A stretch of DNA of 64,000 bases from Vicia villosa (GCF_029867415.1 NW_026705326.1:186001-250000); one strand, 5' to 3'. Positions 33,487-45,782 are shown, counted from the first letter of the stretch. Notes: generated by a model from the letters alone, not told the origin. Made by a program: numbers and translations.

Positions 33487-33516
33487 ACCCGTGCGAACGC
33501 ACGGGTATCACACTAG
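33487..33516 (+). mobile_element. Helitron A 3' terminus
   Basis: Hairpin with arms ACCCGTGCG and CGCACGGGT (33487-33506), then a 10-nt tail ending CTAG, followed by T. This is the classic Helitron 3' structure (hairpin about 10 nt before CTRR, insertion between A and T). Confidence 0.85.
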
Positions 33517-34044
33517 TTTATTCAAAAATATAGTTCTCTTGTGATCTTGTAATAGATTTGAAAGTTGCAAACTAAACTTATAATATTGGTGTAAGATTGT
33601 TGGGTTGAACATGCGTAAAAGCTGAAGTTATTAGTGTAAGGTTGTTGAGTCGAGACTTTGAAAAAACTTAAGTTGTTGTTAGTGGAAATCTTAGGAAAAA
33701 AAATTTGTGACTGGAGTAGGTCATGTGGTTTAAGGTCAAATGAGGACAATATCTAGTGTTAATTTTTTTACGCCATCTCTTTATTTATATTTTATGTTGC
33801 TTATTCTCTACTTCTATTATCTTTTTAAGATTAACCTTTTTAAAATCAATTGATTTTTCTATTTTTGTAAATTTGAATATCATAATTCACATTTCTCTTG
33901 TATTTGGAGTCATTTGTTCAACACCTTAAATTCTAAAGATATATTGTACTAGAAGACAAATAACTAGTATTTGGTACACACATTTCTAATATAAAAATCT
34001 CATATTTATTCGTGTTAGCGACTTGATTGTCAAAGTGTTTTATG
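33517..34044. repeat. 528-bp direct repeat, copy 2 (uninterrupted)
   Basis: It starts directly after the Helitron 3' end (CTAG at 33513-33516) and ends at GTGTTTTATG. It is equal in length to copy 1 with copia-2 removed. Confidence 0.9.
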
Positions 34045-34753
34045 ATACGCTCCCAATATTAGATCAGAGCGTAATAATTTACCAAAGTTCAATGTCAGAT
34101 CCTCATTCAGTTTTGATCCATGAAGTAGAGTTTATGGATTGTTAAAACTTTTATATGTTTCAAAATATTGTTACAATAGAAGGAGAACCCTTTTTGAAAA
34201 AATAATTTATTGATATGCACATTGATTTTTGAAAACATAATGATATTGACCAATGCAAAATGAAAGATAATGAGAAGATTAAAAATGACATAGAATTTTA
34301 TTATAAAAGAATGATGACGTAATCAAATAGAAGATTATTAAAGCCTAAAACTCATAAGTACCCGGAAATCTAAATTAATTTGTTGGTGGTTAAAAGAATT
34401 GAGTATGATCGACGGTTATTCTTATAACTTGGCAAGGCATGTCTACATCAACACTATGAAGAATCTTCCATTGCATCTGGCATATGAAATTATGATCCGC
34501 AATTGGTTTAAACAAGACTAGAGTTTATGAATCAATATGTTCAAGTTACTAGCAATGAAAAACATCACATTTTTATTCTTATTATTTCAACCACTTGAGA
34601 CTTATAAATTACATTCTTGCATCCAAACTCATACTCAATCATACCACTAATCGATGCACAAAGTATGCACATTTTGTATTAGTAATATATAAGATGAACA
34701 ACTGCATAGACAATCAAATATGAAGTCCAACCTTCCCAAAACTAAGACAGAAT

Positions 34754-34816
34754 TCAAGTCAGATCATCCTCCTCAAATTCTTTGGCTTTCAGGTCTAGTG
34801 TTGTTTTCCAAGAATC
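34754..34816 (-). pseudogene. Possible captured terminal exon
   Basis: On the minus strand a TTGTGCAG-like acceptor precedes 20 codons and a TGA: DSWKTTLDLKAKEF then EEDDLT. The acidic ending looks like a real protein C-terminus. Parent gene not recognised and no upstream exon identified. Confidence 0.3.
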
Positions 34817-35389
34817 CTGCACAATATTCATGCAAGATAATAATACATATGAATAAATTATAATAGAGCTATTCAGTAATGTAAAAGAGGAATAATTGGA
34901 ACAAGGAGTCATATGTTTAAAAAGGTTGCATCAGAATTCACAATTAATAAATCTTTACATAGATGAAGATAGAATCTGCCATGGAAACATAAATTGAATT
35001 GAACATAAAGTGAAAGAATGAATGTATTAATTTGAGAGAATCATTGAGTAATACAGCTTGTGATGAGTTGCTTAAGTCAGTCTAACAACCTAAATAACTA
35101 ACTTTCATTGTGTGTTGTAGGATTTGGCTTGTTGAAATTGTGTTTCGAAAAGGAGGTTCAGGGAATATTTTCTCTGACAGACAGGAATCTCTATGTGAAA
35201 CCTTACCACTTCTAGTCCTAAGAAGTATTTGAGAGATGTCCCAAATCTTTGATCTTAAACGAGGAAGGAACAAATTGTCTGAGATAAGCTTTCTTGGTTG
35301 TTATTATTTGTAAGCATCATCAACATAGATTAAAACAATCACAAAAGAGTTTAAGCATGATTTGTTAAACAGAGAATGGTTAGATTTAT

Positions 35390-35921
35390 ATTGGGAGTAT
35401 CCTCTAGAAATCAAGGCAGATGACAATTTGGAAAACTATTGTCTGCTAGACTGTTTTAGATCCAATATTCTTAATTTTGCAAATATGAGTACTTAATGTT
35501 GAAGTAATTCATGGTGGTAGATGCATGTAAACTTTAATCTAAACTATCATGAAAGAACGAATTATGAACATCTAATTGATGTAGAGGATGTTGACTGCTC
35601 AGAGATGTCCATGTCAATGCTAACATTGTATTCATTTTGATGTCTTGCTTACTTGTGGTCTTCTTGGTCAAGTACATCAATGAAGGAAGTCCTCAAATAT
35701 TGCGGAAATTTTCAAAGTGTCCCTGTTGCAAGTCTGAGCATTGTATAGGAAAGCATGTTCATATAATTTGACATTTCTAGAGATAGTGTTTTTAGTTTTC
35801 AAATAATAAATAAGATATTCTTTAGTGCCTCATTTAAGACCTAGAAAGATACATTTCTTGACCCTAGAAAGTAATTTAGTTCTACAATATATATATATTG
35901 TAGAGGATACTCCCAATATTC
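35390..35921. repeat. Inverted repeat pair, possible MITE
   Basis: ATATTGGGAGTATCCTCTA at about 35390 and its reverse complement at about 35903-35921 bound 0.53 kb of non-coding DNA. No convincing target duplication. Confidence 0.4.
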
Positions 35922-36291
35922 TTGTTCAATCTTTATCTTCTTCATTGTTTCAAATTGCGAACCGCATCACCTAATGCAGCCGCAATATTGCGGTTGCGGT
36001 AGTGTCTGCATCCGCATTAGGCTGCAATGCTGCATCAGACCGCAAGGGATTATGCAATGCTCGCAAAAATTATTTCCTCTACTTTTTTTTAGATTATATT
36101 GTAAATTTAAGATATATTTTAAAAGGATTAATGATATTCAAAAGGGAAACGACTTGTTAATGAAATATATATGAAAATTTAGAGAGAAAATGGAAGAAAT
36201 ATGAAATCAAAATAAATAATAAAATATATTATTTCATGTTCATAAATATGAATTCACGCCGCAATGACCGCATTCCGCATCGCAACAACCA

Positions 36292-36562
36292 TGTTAATGG
36301 TGACCGATCTACCTTGTGAATCCATGAAGAAGATAAAGATTGAACAAGAATATTGCAGAGAGTTTGTTATGAAACGGTTATGCACAAACTGATTCTCATT
36401 AACCTTTGAATCAATACAATAGTAGAGTTATATATCTACAAGATAAGATGAATAAATGTGTGGCTAACTAACTAACACAGTAAGCTGACCTGGCACAATA
36501 TAAGAGGCCTAAACTAAGTTACAATAGTAAATATAAAACTAAGTAATATAACTATACTAACA
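36292..36562 (-). repeat. 3' LTR of copia-3
   Basis: 271 bp, plus-strand ends TGTTAATGG and ATACTAACA; nearly identical to 43386-43656. A minus-strand polypurine tract (TTGAGGGGGGC) adjoins it at 36563-36573. Confidence 0.93.
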
Positions 36563-36569
36563 GCCCCCC

Positions 36570-39053
36570 TCAAGTTGGACTTTGGATGTTGCAAAGGCCT
36601 AACTTGACCAAGGATTTTCGTAAGGTAGGAGAGTGAAGAGGCTTCGTTAGCATGTCAGCTAATTGATCATGTGTAGAGATGGGAAGAAAATGAATGAGTT
36701 TGGATTGAAGTCTTTCACGCACCACATGACAATCTAATTCAATATGTTTGCTGCGTTCATGAAAAGTAGGATTATGGGCCAGGTAGATGGCAGACTTACT
36801 GTCGCAGAAAATAGAGGCAGGCTGTTTGAAATCAACAAGGAAGTCATGAAACAGATAATGTAGCCACTGAATTTCACAAGTAATCGATGCTAAGGCGCGG
36901 TATTCAGCCTCAGTAGAAGAGCGAGACGCAATGTGCTGTTTCTTTGACTTCCAACACAACAAGGAGGATCCTAACATCATACAATAACCGGTGATGGATT
37001 TGCGAGTATCGGGGCAACGAGCCCAATCTGAATCAGAAAAGCCCAAGAGTTTGATGGAACTTGAAGCAGAGAAAAGAATGCTAGTACCAGGAACAGATTT
37101 CAAGTACCTCAAGACACGAGTAGCAGCCTGAAAATTTGGTAAGCGAGGTTGGGACATGAATTGACTTAAGTGCTGAACTGTAAAGGAAATGTCGGGCCTG
37201 GAATTGGTTAAGTAGAGCAGTCTGCCAATTAACCTTCTATAGGAGGAGGGATCATACAATAAGGTACCTTCATGGAGAGAAAGCTTAATGGCTGGGTCAA
37301 ATGGAACAGAGGAAGGTTTGGCAGCCAATACACCTGCATCCTGCAGCAATTCAAGAGTGTATTTCCTCTGATTTAAGAAAATGCCAGTTTTAGATCTTGC
37401 AATTTCAAAGCCAAGAAAATAGCGTAGCTGACCAAGATCCTTGATTCTGAATTTATGATCTAAAAGCTGTTTGACATGTTGAATCTCAGGCAAATAGTTT
37501 CCTACTAATACTACATCATCAACATAAACCAGAAGTGCAGTAAAATGATTAGCATCAGATTTGACATAGAGAGAATAGTCAGCCTGTGATTGATGATATC
37601 CAAGGGAAATTAAAAAGGCAGATAGTTTGGAATTCCACTGTCTGCTGGCTTGCTTTAAGCCATACAAGGACTTTTGTAACTTACAAACTTTGGAAGGAGA
37701 GGAAACATCAGAAAGGTCGGGAGGGATAGTCATATATACCTCTTCATGAAGATCCCCGTGTAAAAACACATTGTTCACATCTAACTGCTCAAGGTGCCAA
37801 CCTTTGATGGCTGCAAGGGAGAGCAACACTCTAACTGTGGTGAGTTTAGCAACAGGGGAAAATGTATCAAAATAGTCCACACCCTCCATTTGTGTGTAGC
37901 CTTTGGCTACTAATCTGGCCTTATATCTCTCAACAGAACCATTTGCCCTATGTTTCACCTTATAGACCCAACGACATCTTATAGGAACCTTACCAACAGG
38001 TAGATCCACCACAGTCCAAGTCTGGTTTGCTGCAAGAGCTGCTAACTCAACATTCATGGCATTTATCTAACATTCATGTTGAATGGCTTGTTTATAGGTC
38101 TTGGGTTCTGATTGGGAGGATATTGAACAACAAAAATGTTTGAAATAGGGAGAGCACTTTTCATATGAAAGAACAGATTCAAGAGGATAGGGAACTTGTT
38201 GAGAATTAGGTTTGGGATAAGGATGAGTATGTTTGGTATGAAAGGAGTGATAGTCTGCTAAGTATGTAGGAGGATTAGACACACGATTAGAGTGCCTGGT
38301 AGTAGGAACAGAGGTAACATGGGAATTGTCAGTAGGACCAATGGACTGATCAAAAGGACTGGTAGTAGAGGGGTTGGAATGATCAAAATCAGAAGAAGGA
38401 TTTGATGTGGAAGGGACAAGGGAAGCAGTATTGTCTAGAGTAGAAAGAGGTACAAAGGCAGAAGTACCATGGTCCTGTTCAGAAAAACTGGGTTGATGAG
38501 GTGAGTTTATATTGGGATTGTCAAGTCCTAGACTAGAGTTATGCTGTTGCGAGCCAGAGGAAGAGATAGTGTTGTCAGGATAAGTTGACAAATCAGTAGA
38601 AGAGGGAGATTGATGTGACACTGCAGGGTCATCATTATAAAGAGGAAAAGAGGTTTGAGGGGAAGTAAATTTGGATGGAGACTGCTTGGTTTAAAAGGGA
38701 AGTAATTTTCATAGAAAATTACATGTCTGGATACAAATAAATTGTGATGCTGAAGGTCATACAAGATGTATCCCTTTGTGCCATCTTTAAAACCTAAGAA
38801 CACTGTTTTGCGAGCTCTTTGATCAAACTTGGTTTTATGAGGTTGATTGGAAGTGGCATAACTCAAGCAGCCAAAAACTTTCAAATGAATAAGAGAAGGA
38901 GGTTGTTTGTATAAAAGCTCATAAGGACATTTAAGGTTTAAAAGGGGAGAAGGTAACCTATTGATGATATGAATGGCGTGTTGGACACAAAAGTTCCACA
39001 TATTGATAGGAAGATTGGAATGATAGAATAAGGATCTAGATACATTTAAAATA
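36570..39053 (-). pseudogene. copia-3 pol, 3' part (integrase end, RT, RNase H)
   Basis: It continues the pol interrupted by the MULE. 39053-38528: integrase C-terminal part (NVSRSLFYHSNLP, CPYELLY, VFGCLSYA, FLGFKDGTKGY). 38621-38067: Ser/Pro-rich linker reached by a frameshift. 38057-36570: reverse transcriptase and RNase H, after an in-frame stop at about 38064. The RT has EQLDVNNVFLHGDL and catalytic VYVDDVVLVG; RNase H has STEAEYRALA and CDSKSAIYLAHNP, ending LADMLTKPL. At least one frameshift and one stop make it non-functional. Confidence 0.9.
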
Positions 39054-41182
39054 GGGTTAAATATGTTAGTGGTCCCTATAAATATGGCACTTTTCACTTA
39101 TAGTCCCTGCAAAAAATTTCATCGAATTTTGATCCTCACAAAATTTTCCGTCACGAATTTTGGTCCCTCCCGTTAGATTACTCTAACAGAGGCTTACGTG
39201 GCATGCCACATGTCACGCCACGTCAGTAACAGTCAACACTAAAGAAAAAGAGACAGTTTGCGGGGGTTTTAAACTCCCTTTAAATAATTTAAAAAACAAT
39301 AATTTTTTACAAGCAATTAATCAAACCATTGATAGGGAATTCAAGTTTTAATTCAGCTATAATGGCAAGTATACATATGAAGAAGTATTCGAGTCTTCTT
39401 TCAAATAGATTTGATCTCTATTATAACTGTTCATATTTATTTGTACTAATATGGACACATTGATGCATAGTTAGATATAAGTATAATTAATTCTTAAAGC
39501 ATAAGTATGTGAAATTTGCAGTATTACATTAATAAATATCGAAAATAATATGTTATACGTAACACAATTTAACATAAATAATATCATCTTAAATTGCCTT
39601 TTTGAAGAAAAATTAGTGCATAGAAAGAAGTCCCACCAAATCAATGCATAGAAAAATAAGTGCATGGTCACATTTTGAAAAAGTCACACATATTTAACAA
39701 AGATTTTTATGATATAGTGATAAAAAGAATGGCATGATCCCTAACCTACATGGCTTTAATTAAATAAGACTCTCATACTTTAAAGCCATTCAACACTTCC
39801 TATATAGTAACAAATAGACAGTTTTCTATGAAAAGTTGTGTTGCAACTCCAACAACGATATATACTAATCCATCTTATAGCAATTTACATTGTTATAATA
39901 AAATAAACTTCAAATTTATTGTCATTATCTCCAAACTTGGTTAATTAATGAATTCTAAAATAACCTCTTAAACTTACATGATGTAGTTTAGGTGTCAACT
40001 TTTGTAGCTGGCGTAGAATAATTTCAAACCCATTTAAAAAAACAGCACTACCATTTCTGCAAAATGAATAAAATTTGAAAGATAACATATACAAACTATA
40101 ATTAAAATTATGTTTAAAAAAATTAACGCTTAATATCTATTTTCACCTCTGTTATATGGGGTTGGTTTGAAAAACCCCCTGATTTTAAACCTTGTAAAAT
40201 TTTTACTTTTAAAATCAACCTTGCCATTTGAAGGACCCTATCATTTTGAACCCTGTAAATTATTTTTTTTAATAAAACCAATCTTGCCCGTCATATTCTA
40301 GAGGGTTTAAAATGACATAATCTACAAAATTATAGGGTTTAAAATGACTGAATCTTCAAATGGTAAGGTTGGTTTTAAAAACAAAATTTTTACAAGGTTT
40401 AAAACGAGAGAATCTTCAAATGTTAGGGGAATTTTTGCAACTTTTTTTTGGCAGGAGGTTTTTCAAAGCAACTCCATATGACAGGATTGAAAATAGGTAT
40501 TAACCCAAAAATTAATACAAGTTTCACTGTTTCAGGACTTCAAAACACTTATCCGCTACCGCTTTTTTTTCACTGACCAAAACACTTCTTCTATTATAAG
40601 AATTGAGTAGATCATATGTATCTTAAAATAATTATAATATCATTTATTAAAAAGGTCATTATTCAAAAAAATTATTTTAAAAAAAAGTTAGAATAAAACT
40701 TTATTTCTTATAAATTTTAAAAATTGTATTTTAAAAGATGATTTTATGAATTCTTTTAAATATATATACTATTAATCTTTCAAACATATTTTTTAATGGG
40801 TTCGTTCTCAAAGTATTTGTCAACTTATCAATTTGAATGATTTAGATATTACTTCAAACAAGTTGGAAGGAATAATGTTTATAAAAAAAAATGATGTCTT
40901 CTAAATTTGTGGGAAATTAATTATTTGTGAGAAATTATTATTTTTTCAGTTATTTAAAGGGGTTTAAAACCCCCGCAATCTGCCTCTTTTTATTTAATTC
41001 TGTCTTTGTCTGACGTGGCGAGACATGTGGCATGCCACGTAAGCCTCCGTTAGAGCAATCTAACGGGAGGGACCAAAATTTGTGACGGAAAATTTTATGA
41101 GGACCAAAATTCGACGAAATTTTTTGTAAGGACTAAAAGTGAAAAGTGTCATATTTATAGGGACTAAAAACTTATTTAACCC
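39054..41182. mobile_element. Non-autonomous MULE with long terminal inverted repeats
   Basis: Terminal inverted repeats of about 240 bp (39054-39292 and 40945-41182) start GGGTTAAATA and end ATTTAACCC. A perfect 9-bp target duplication TTTAAAATA lies at 39045-39053 and 41183-41191, the size expected for Mutator-like elements. It interrupts the copia-3 integrase frame. No transposase inside. It contains GGTCCCT-type phrases familiar from legume terminal-repeat elements. Confidence 0.9.
40130..40502. mobile_element. Foldback/MITE-like element nested in the MULE
   Basis: Both ends match in inverted orientation: TTAATATCTATTTTCA... at the left against GAAAATAGGTATTAA at the right, and the homology runs inward through GTTTGAAAAACC and GATTTTAAACCTTGTAAAA-like segments. 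About 370 bp, non-coding. Confidence 0.65.
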
Positions 41183-41191
41183 TTTAAAATA

Positions 41192-42417
41192 TGCTGGTGT
41201 TTACGTTCTACCACCCCATTTTGTTGGGGTGTATAGGCACAAGACTTTTGATGAATGACACCCTTGGTCAATAGAAAATTAGAAAGAGAAAGGAACTCAG
41301 TTCCATTGTCTGACCTAAGACACTTTAAGGTAGTATGGAATTGAGTTTCAATGTATGTCATAAACTGAATAATACTGTCTTTAGTTTGGTTTTTAGTTTT
41401 GAGAAAGACAATCCATGTATATCTACTAAAATCATCTACAAGTGTTAAAAAGTATCTATGGCCTAGCATGGAAACAGTGGAAAAGGGACCCCACACATCA
41501 GCATGTAATATGGCAAAGGGAGCAAGAGACTTAGTATTACTATGAGGAAAAGAGAGCCTCTTTTGTTTACTAAAATGACATGGATCACAGGGTGAACCAT
41601 TATTACAAGTAGAAGGAATAAAGGGAAACAACTTTGATATATTTTGCAAACCAATATGAGAAATATGACCTAATCTGAGATGCCAAAGGTTAGCATTGTT
41701 TTGAGTAGAGTTTTGAGCAGAAGAATGACAAGCATGAGGGTGAGGTGATGAATCAAGTACATAGAGTCCTCTTTGGAGTTTAGCTGTACCAATCATCACC
41801 AGTGAATGATTCTGCAAGATTTTGCAAGAATCATTAGTGAATTGAACATGACAGTTATTTTGGTGGACAAGTTTAGCAATTAAGAGTAAATTTACATGAA
41901 AGTTAGGAATATGCAGGACATTATGAAGAGTTAGGGTAGGAGATATGGCTATATTACCAGAAATTGAAGCTGTGACATGGGAACCGTTTAGCAAGCTAAC
42001 ATGAATAGGGATAATGGTTTTGTAAGAAAGGAAGTTATTTAAATAAAAGGCTATATGGTCAGTGGCACCTGTGTCCAGAATCCACAAGTGAGGGTTCTTA
42101 CCAGGTTCATTATGAGAGTGAGAATTCAGGACAAAAGGAGAAGTAGTGATGGAATTGGCTTGAGTGGAGGCTTGAGAAGGCGGCTTGGTCTGTTGAAGTA
42201 ATGCCAGAATGTTGTGATACTGCTCTTCAGTAAGACCAATCAAGGATTGTGATGAACTTTGCTGTGGTGTTTCCTTACCTGTGTCAACAGAAGCAACAGA
42301 TTGTGAATGAGGAGTGGAAGATGAAGATTTACCTTTACCTACAAAGCTCGGGGGATAACCATGCTTCATAAAACATGTATCAATGGTGTGATTAGTTCTG
42401 CCGCAGTGTGTACACAC
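41192..42417 (-). pseudogene. copia-3 pol, 5' part (knuckle, protease, integrase start)
   Basis: The frame is open from about 42417. It has a CCHC knuckle (CTHCGRTNHTIDTC), protease WILDTGATDHIA, GAG-pre-integrase LWHLRLGHISHIG and CDPCHFSKQKR, and integrase ADVWGPF, SDNGTEF and [11 protein letters not shown]. The frame meets the MULE at QHIL and resumes at 39053 with NVSRSLF. RT and RNase H lie in the separate left piece. Confidence 0.9.
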
Positions 42418-43256
42418 AAGATTCTTGCCCTTTGCTCCACCATATCCATTAGTTTTTCCTTTGTAGAAGTTATTCCCAAACTCGCCATTGTTGTTGAACC
42501 AGAATTGAGGTGAAAAGCAGTTGACTCTTCAGTAGTGGTGTTGCTGGGAATTCCAGAGGAGGAGTGATTCAGCTCTCTTTCTTGTTGTATAACCAGGGAA
42601 AACGCTTTTTCAATATCGGGTAAAGGACTCATCATCATAATTTGGGATTTAGATTGGGCAAATTTCTCATTCAAGCCCTTGAGAAAACGAATAACGTAAT
42701 CCTGCTATCGATACTTCCGAATGGATGCAATAGCTCCACAAGAACACGGTATAGCACAAGCACAAGCAGTGATAGGTCGATAGGCCTCCAATTCATCCCA
42801 CATAACCTTCATCTATGTGAAATAATTCGAGACATCGAGATTACCTTGACGGAATTTGTATAGATCCTCTTAAATATCAGAGATACGGAAAATGTCACCT
42901 TGGGAGAAACGAATCTGTAAATTTCTCCAAACACCAACTGCGCTATCCAGCCAAAGAACAGACTTTGCAATGGATTCGGAAATAGAACGATGAAGCCACG
43001 CTAACACCATCGTGTTGCAACGTACCCATGGAGCATAAAGAACATCAGAAATTGGAGGTTTTGGTAAAGTACCATCAATGAAGCGTTCTTTATTCTTTGA
43101 GATCAATGCAATGTGCATAGATCTTGCCCATGTGTGGTAATTTTTATCATCAAGAAGAGGTGTAACCAGAACAAGGGATGGATTTTCATTTGGATGAAGA
43201 TAATAAGGATTCGAAGAATTGGTAGAAAAATCGGTAAAGCTCTGGAAAGCCATCAA
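42366..43256 (-). pseudogene. copia-3 gag
   Basis: 43256-42870 encodes the N-terminal gag (NPYYLHPNENPSLVL, then LLDDKNYHTWARSMHIAL and IRFSQGDIFRISDI), the Retrotran_gag_3 type. After a stop at about 42870 and a further break, 42674-42366 continues with EKFAQSKSQIMMMSPLP and is out of frame with the downstream knuckle. Broken by at least two lesions. Confidence 0.85.
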
Positions 43257-43373
43257 TGGAGAAAAGAAACGAAAAGAAATGCAAAAGGAAAAGCACAGAG
43301 AAGCGGAAGAGTAACGAACGAAAAAGAAGAAGAAGATATACCAGAGAAAACGATGGCTACCAGAGCTATTGTA

Positions 43374-43385
43374 GCTCTGATACTA
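43374..43385 (-). other. Primer-binding site of copia-3
   Basis: Minus-strand TAGTATCAGAGC abuts the 5' LTR; one mismatch to the initiator tRNA-Met consensus. Confidence 0.8.
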
Positions 43386-43656
43386 TGTTAATGGTGACCG
43401 ATCTACCTTGTGAATCCATGAAGAAGATGAAGATTGAACAAGAATATGGCAGAGATTTTGTTATGAAACGGTTATGCACAAACTGATTCTCATTAACCTT
43501 TGAATCAATACAATAGTAGAGTTATATATCTACAAGATAAGATGAACAAATGTGTGGCTAACTAACTAACACAGTAAGCTGACCTGGCACAATATAAGAG
43601 GCCTAAACTAAGTTACAATAGTAAATATAAAACTAAGTAATATAACTATACTAACA
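43386..43656 (-). repeat. 5' LTR of copia-3
   Basis: 271 bp; differs from the other LTR at a handful of sites (for example GATGAAG/GATAAAG and ATGGCAG/ATTGCAG). Confidence 0.93.
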
Positions 43657-43702
43657 AACCGAAATAGCAGTGACTGCAACCCGCATCCGCAATTTAAAAC
43701 CA

Positions 43703-43703
<1 letters not shown>

Positions 43704-43760
<57 letters not shown>
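43704..43760. repeat. (TA)n microsatellite
   Basis: An uninterrupted run of about 28 TA units flanks copia-3. Confidence 0.95.
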
Positions 43761-43764
<4 letters not shown>

Positions 43765-43979
43765 AATAAGTTTTGTTACTTAAAGTAGGAGTGCAAGTTC
43801 TGATTATTAAATAAGTGATATATGGTGTAAAGCATATGACCACAAACATTTTGAGAGTTTAGAATGAAACAGTAAGGCCCTAGTGATATTTATCAAGTGT
43901 TTATGTTTTATTTCAAAAATAGAAATTTGTTCAGTTTTGTCGTGGTTTTATTTATTGTTGATTTTTAGTGATGGTAAAG

Positions 43980-44690
43980 ATTATAAATTTATGTTACAGT
44001 TTGTTTTTTATACAGGTGAATGGTGGTTGAGAGATGAAGTGATATAGGAGTTTTGTGTTGTGGTGAAGAATGGTTATTTACGTTTGTAGTGTGTTCCTGG
44101 TGAAGGATTGCAGTGAAGGTATTGTTGTTGTTGATGGTGATGATGGAAAGTATGGTGATGGTTGTTAGAGGTTTGGAAAAGTGATATGAATGAACGTGAT
44201 GGTGATTAGGGGAAGGCTTTTTCGGTTCTCTTTCTGTGTATTTTTTCGTCTGTTGTTAATCCTAATTGGCCTCCTCTTTTCTCCTGAAAACTCTGGTTTT
44301 TATATAGGAACAAGATTAGGTTTAGAATTGAATTTGAATTGGGAAAGATTTTTATGAGATTGAGATTGTGAGTATATTTGATTTGGGATTATGATTTTGT
44401 GTATTTTTGTAATGAATTAAGTCTGATCTTTGGAATGGTTTACTTTGCTGGGAAGGTTCACATAAATTGGATTTGATTTTGGGAGATTGTATAATACTAA
44501 AGGTGAGAAAATGAAATAAACAAAGGAAATGTACTTAAAAATGGGAAAGCGAAACTTGAACTAAGGACCTTACACCCTTGTACTCCCTAAGCTTACTTCA
44601 CTATCAACTGAATCATGTCAATTATTATTCAAAATAAAATATAAAAAATTACATAATGGTAAAGTGTCCGGACAAAATTGAGGTATGACA
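43980..44690 (-). repeat. Ogre-like LTR fragment (candidate)
   Basis: Read on the minus strand from 44690 it begins TGTCATACCTCAATTTTGTC, the start style of legume Ogre-type LTRs, and has a TATA-like CCTATATAAAAAC at about 44299-44311. The far end is undefined and no internal region or second LTR is visible. Confidence 0.5.
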
Positions 44691-44699
44691 GCATCATAT

Positions 44700-45782
44700 A
44701 TATAAGTGAACACACTATAAGAGAACAGGTCATCTAGAACCTTATTGTTTTGGTAAAATGAAAAAATCTAAAGGTAACAACCTTACATCTTCTGTATCTG
44801 ATGCACTTGGGTCCAAGAAGATATGAGCATCGAAGGTGAAACCCTAAAGTTTTTTGCAAGTATGCTTTATAGCTTTGAGCTTTAACGATTATTAAAAAGT
44901 TGTGCAAAACAACGATATACTTCTTGAGTATATAACATTTATGAAGTCTCTGATTCAAAGATGAACGATGATGACAAATGTCAACTGTCATGATCAAAGA
45001 AAAATATTTGAGAATATCTCAAAATTTACGATCCTAAGTGATCGATTGAATAAATATGTCTATAATGGACTTATTTATTTTGTAGACTTACCAATTCTCG
45101 AATCCAACGATGTGTAGAGAAGGATACACCATTTGGTGTCTTCCCTCTCAGAAAATATTTATCACAACTTCTTGATAAAAGTGGTAGAATTATTTTAAGG
45201 TTGAAATAATCCGAAAAATCTGATTAACCCCTTAAAATAACATTTCTTAATATTTTACTCATCAAGTTAAACTATTTTCTAACCCATAAGATAGACATTT
45301 TAGTGTTTTCTAGTAAAAGGGTGCAAAATTTATTAATTGGGGTGCTAAAAAGGTAGAAATCCAACATAAGGCCCAAACATGCATGAAGGCGTAGAATCAA
45401 GCTTTCAGTGAAGAGGTATTGATGAAGACAAATCGTTTTTGTGAAGACATGATCAAATGCATTAAGATGAAAAATCTTATCATATGACTATGTTATGGAT
45501 GATGGATCAAGATGATAAAATATGGTATTTCATAGTACATATCACCTTAAGTGCTCAAACACTTTAAAATCAATCCATGACATATCTCACATTTCCTATC
45601 ATTGCATTTTTACTTGGAAAATATTTTGCTTAAGTTTTATTTTTTAAAACAATTTTTTCTAAGGCGTAAATAGATTGCATGGATAAGTTAATCAATTGAC
45701 ACAATCTATTTTTGGAAAAATTTTAAAGTGTCAATAGATTGCATAAGATAGGCAATTGATAGACATAGTTTATATTATGAAA
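44700..45782. other. Intergenic, no gene seen
   Basis: AT-rich sequence between the LTR fragment and Helitron B. Open frames here lack recognisable motifs. Confidence 0.4.

Larger units (their letters stand above)
24832..33516 (+). mobile_element. Gene-fragment-rich segment ending in a Helitron 3' terminus
   Basis: This 8.7-kb block lies between two 528-bp direct repeats and ends exactly at a Helitron-type 3' terminus (33487-33516). It holds short exon-like pieces of several unrelated genes, all on the plus strand and flanked by splice-site-like sequences, a pattern known for plant Helitrons and Pack-MULEs. The 5' end of the Helitron is not certain; one candidate TC start is near 30994 (TCCCCTTTATATATAG), which would leave the gene fragments in a separate element. 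Boundaries other than the 3' end are tentative. Confidence 0.55.
34045..36291. other. Intergenic remnants
   Basis: No intact gene. Holds a captured exon (34754-34816), an inverted-repeat pair (35390/35921) and a GCGGT/CCGC-rich patch (35955-36055, 36255-36285) reminiscent of short legume DNA transposons. Confidence 0.4.
36292..43656 (-). mobile_element. Decayed Ty1/copia element with 271-bp LTRs (copia-3)
   Basis: LTRs at 36292-36562 and 43386-43656 (both 271 bp, TG...CA) frame a minus-strand gag-pol. The flanking five bases are AACCA and AACCG, a probable target duplication with one change. Without the nested MULE the element is about 5.2 kb. Stops and frameshifts break gag and pol. Short LTRs and the Retrotran_gag_3-type gag suggest the Ale/Retrofit-type group; tentative. 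Confidence 0.93.

Noticed and set aside
35955..36290. Transposon ends from GCGGT/CCGC-rich sequence flanking copia-3
   Set aside because: Composition resembles short legume DNA elements, but I could not define matching termini or a target duplication.
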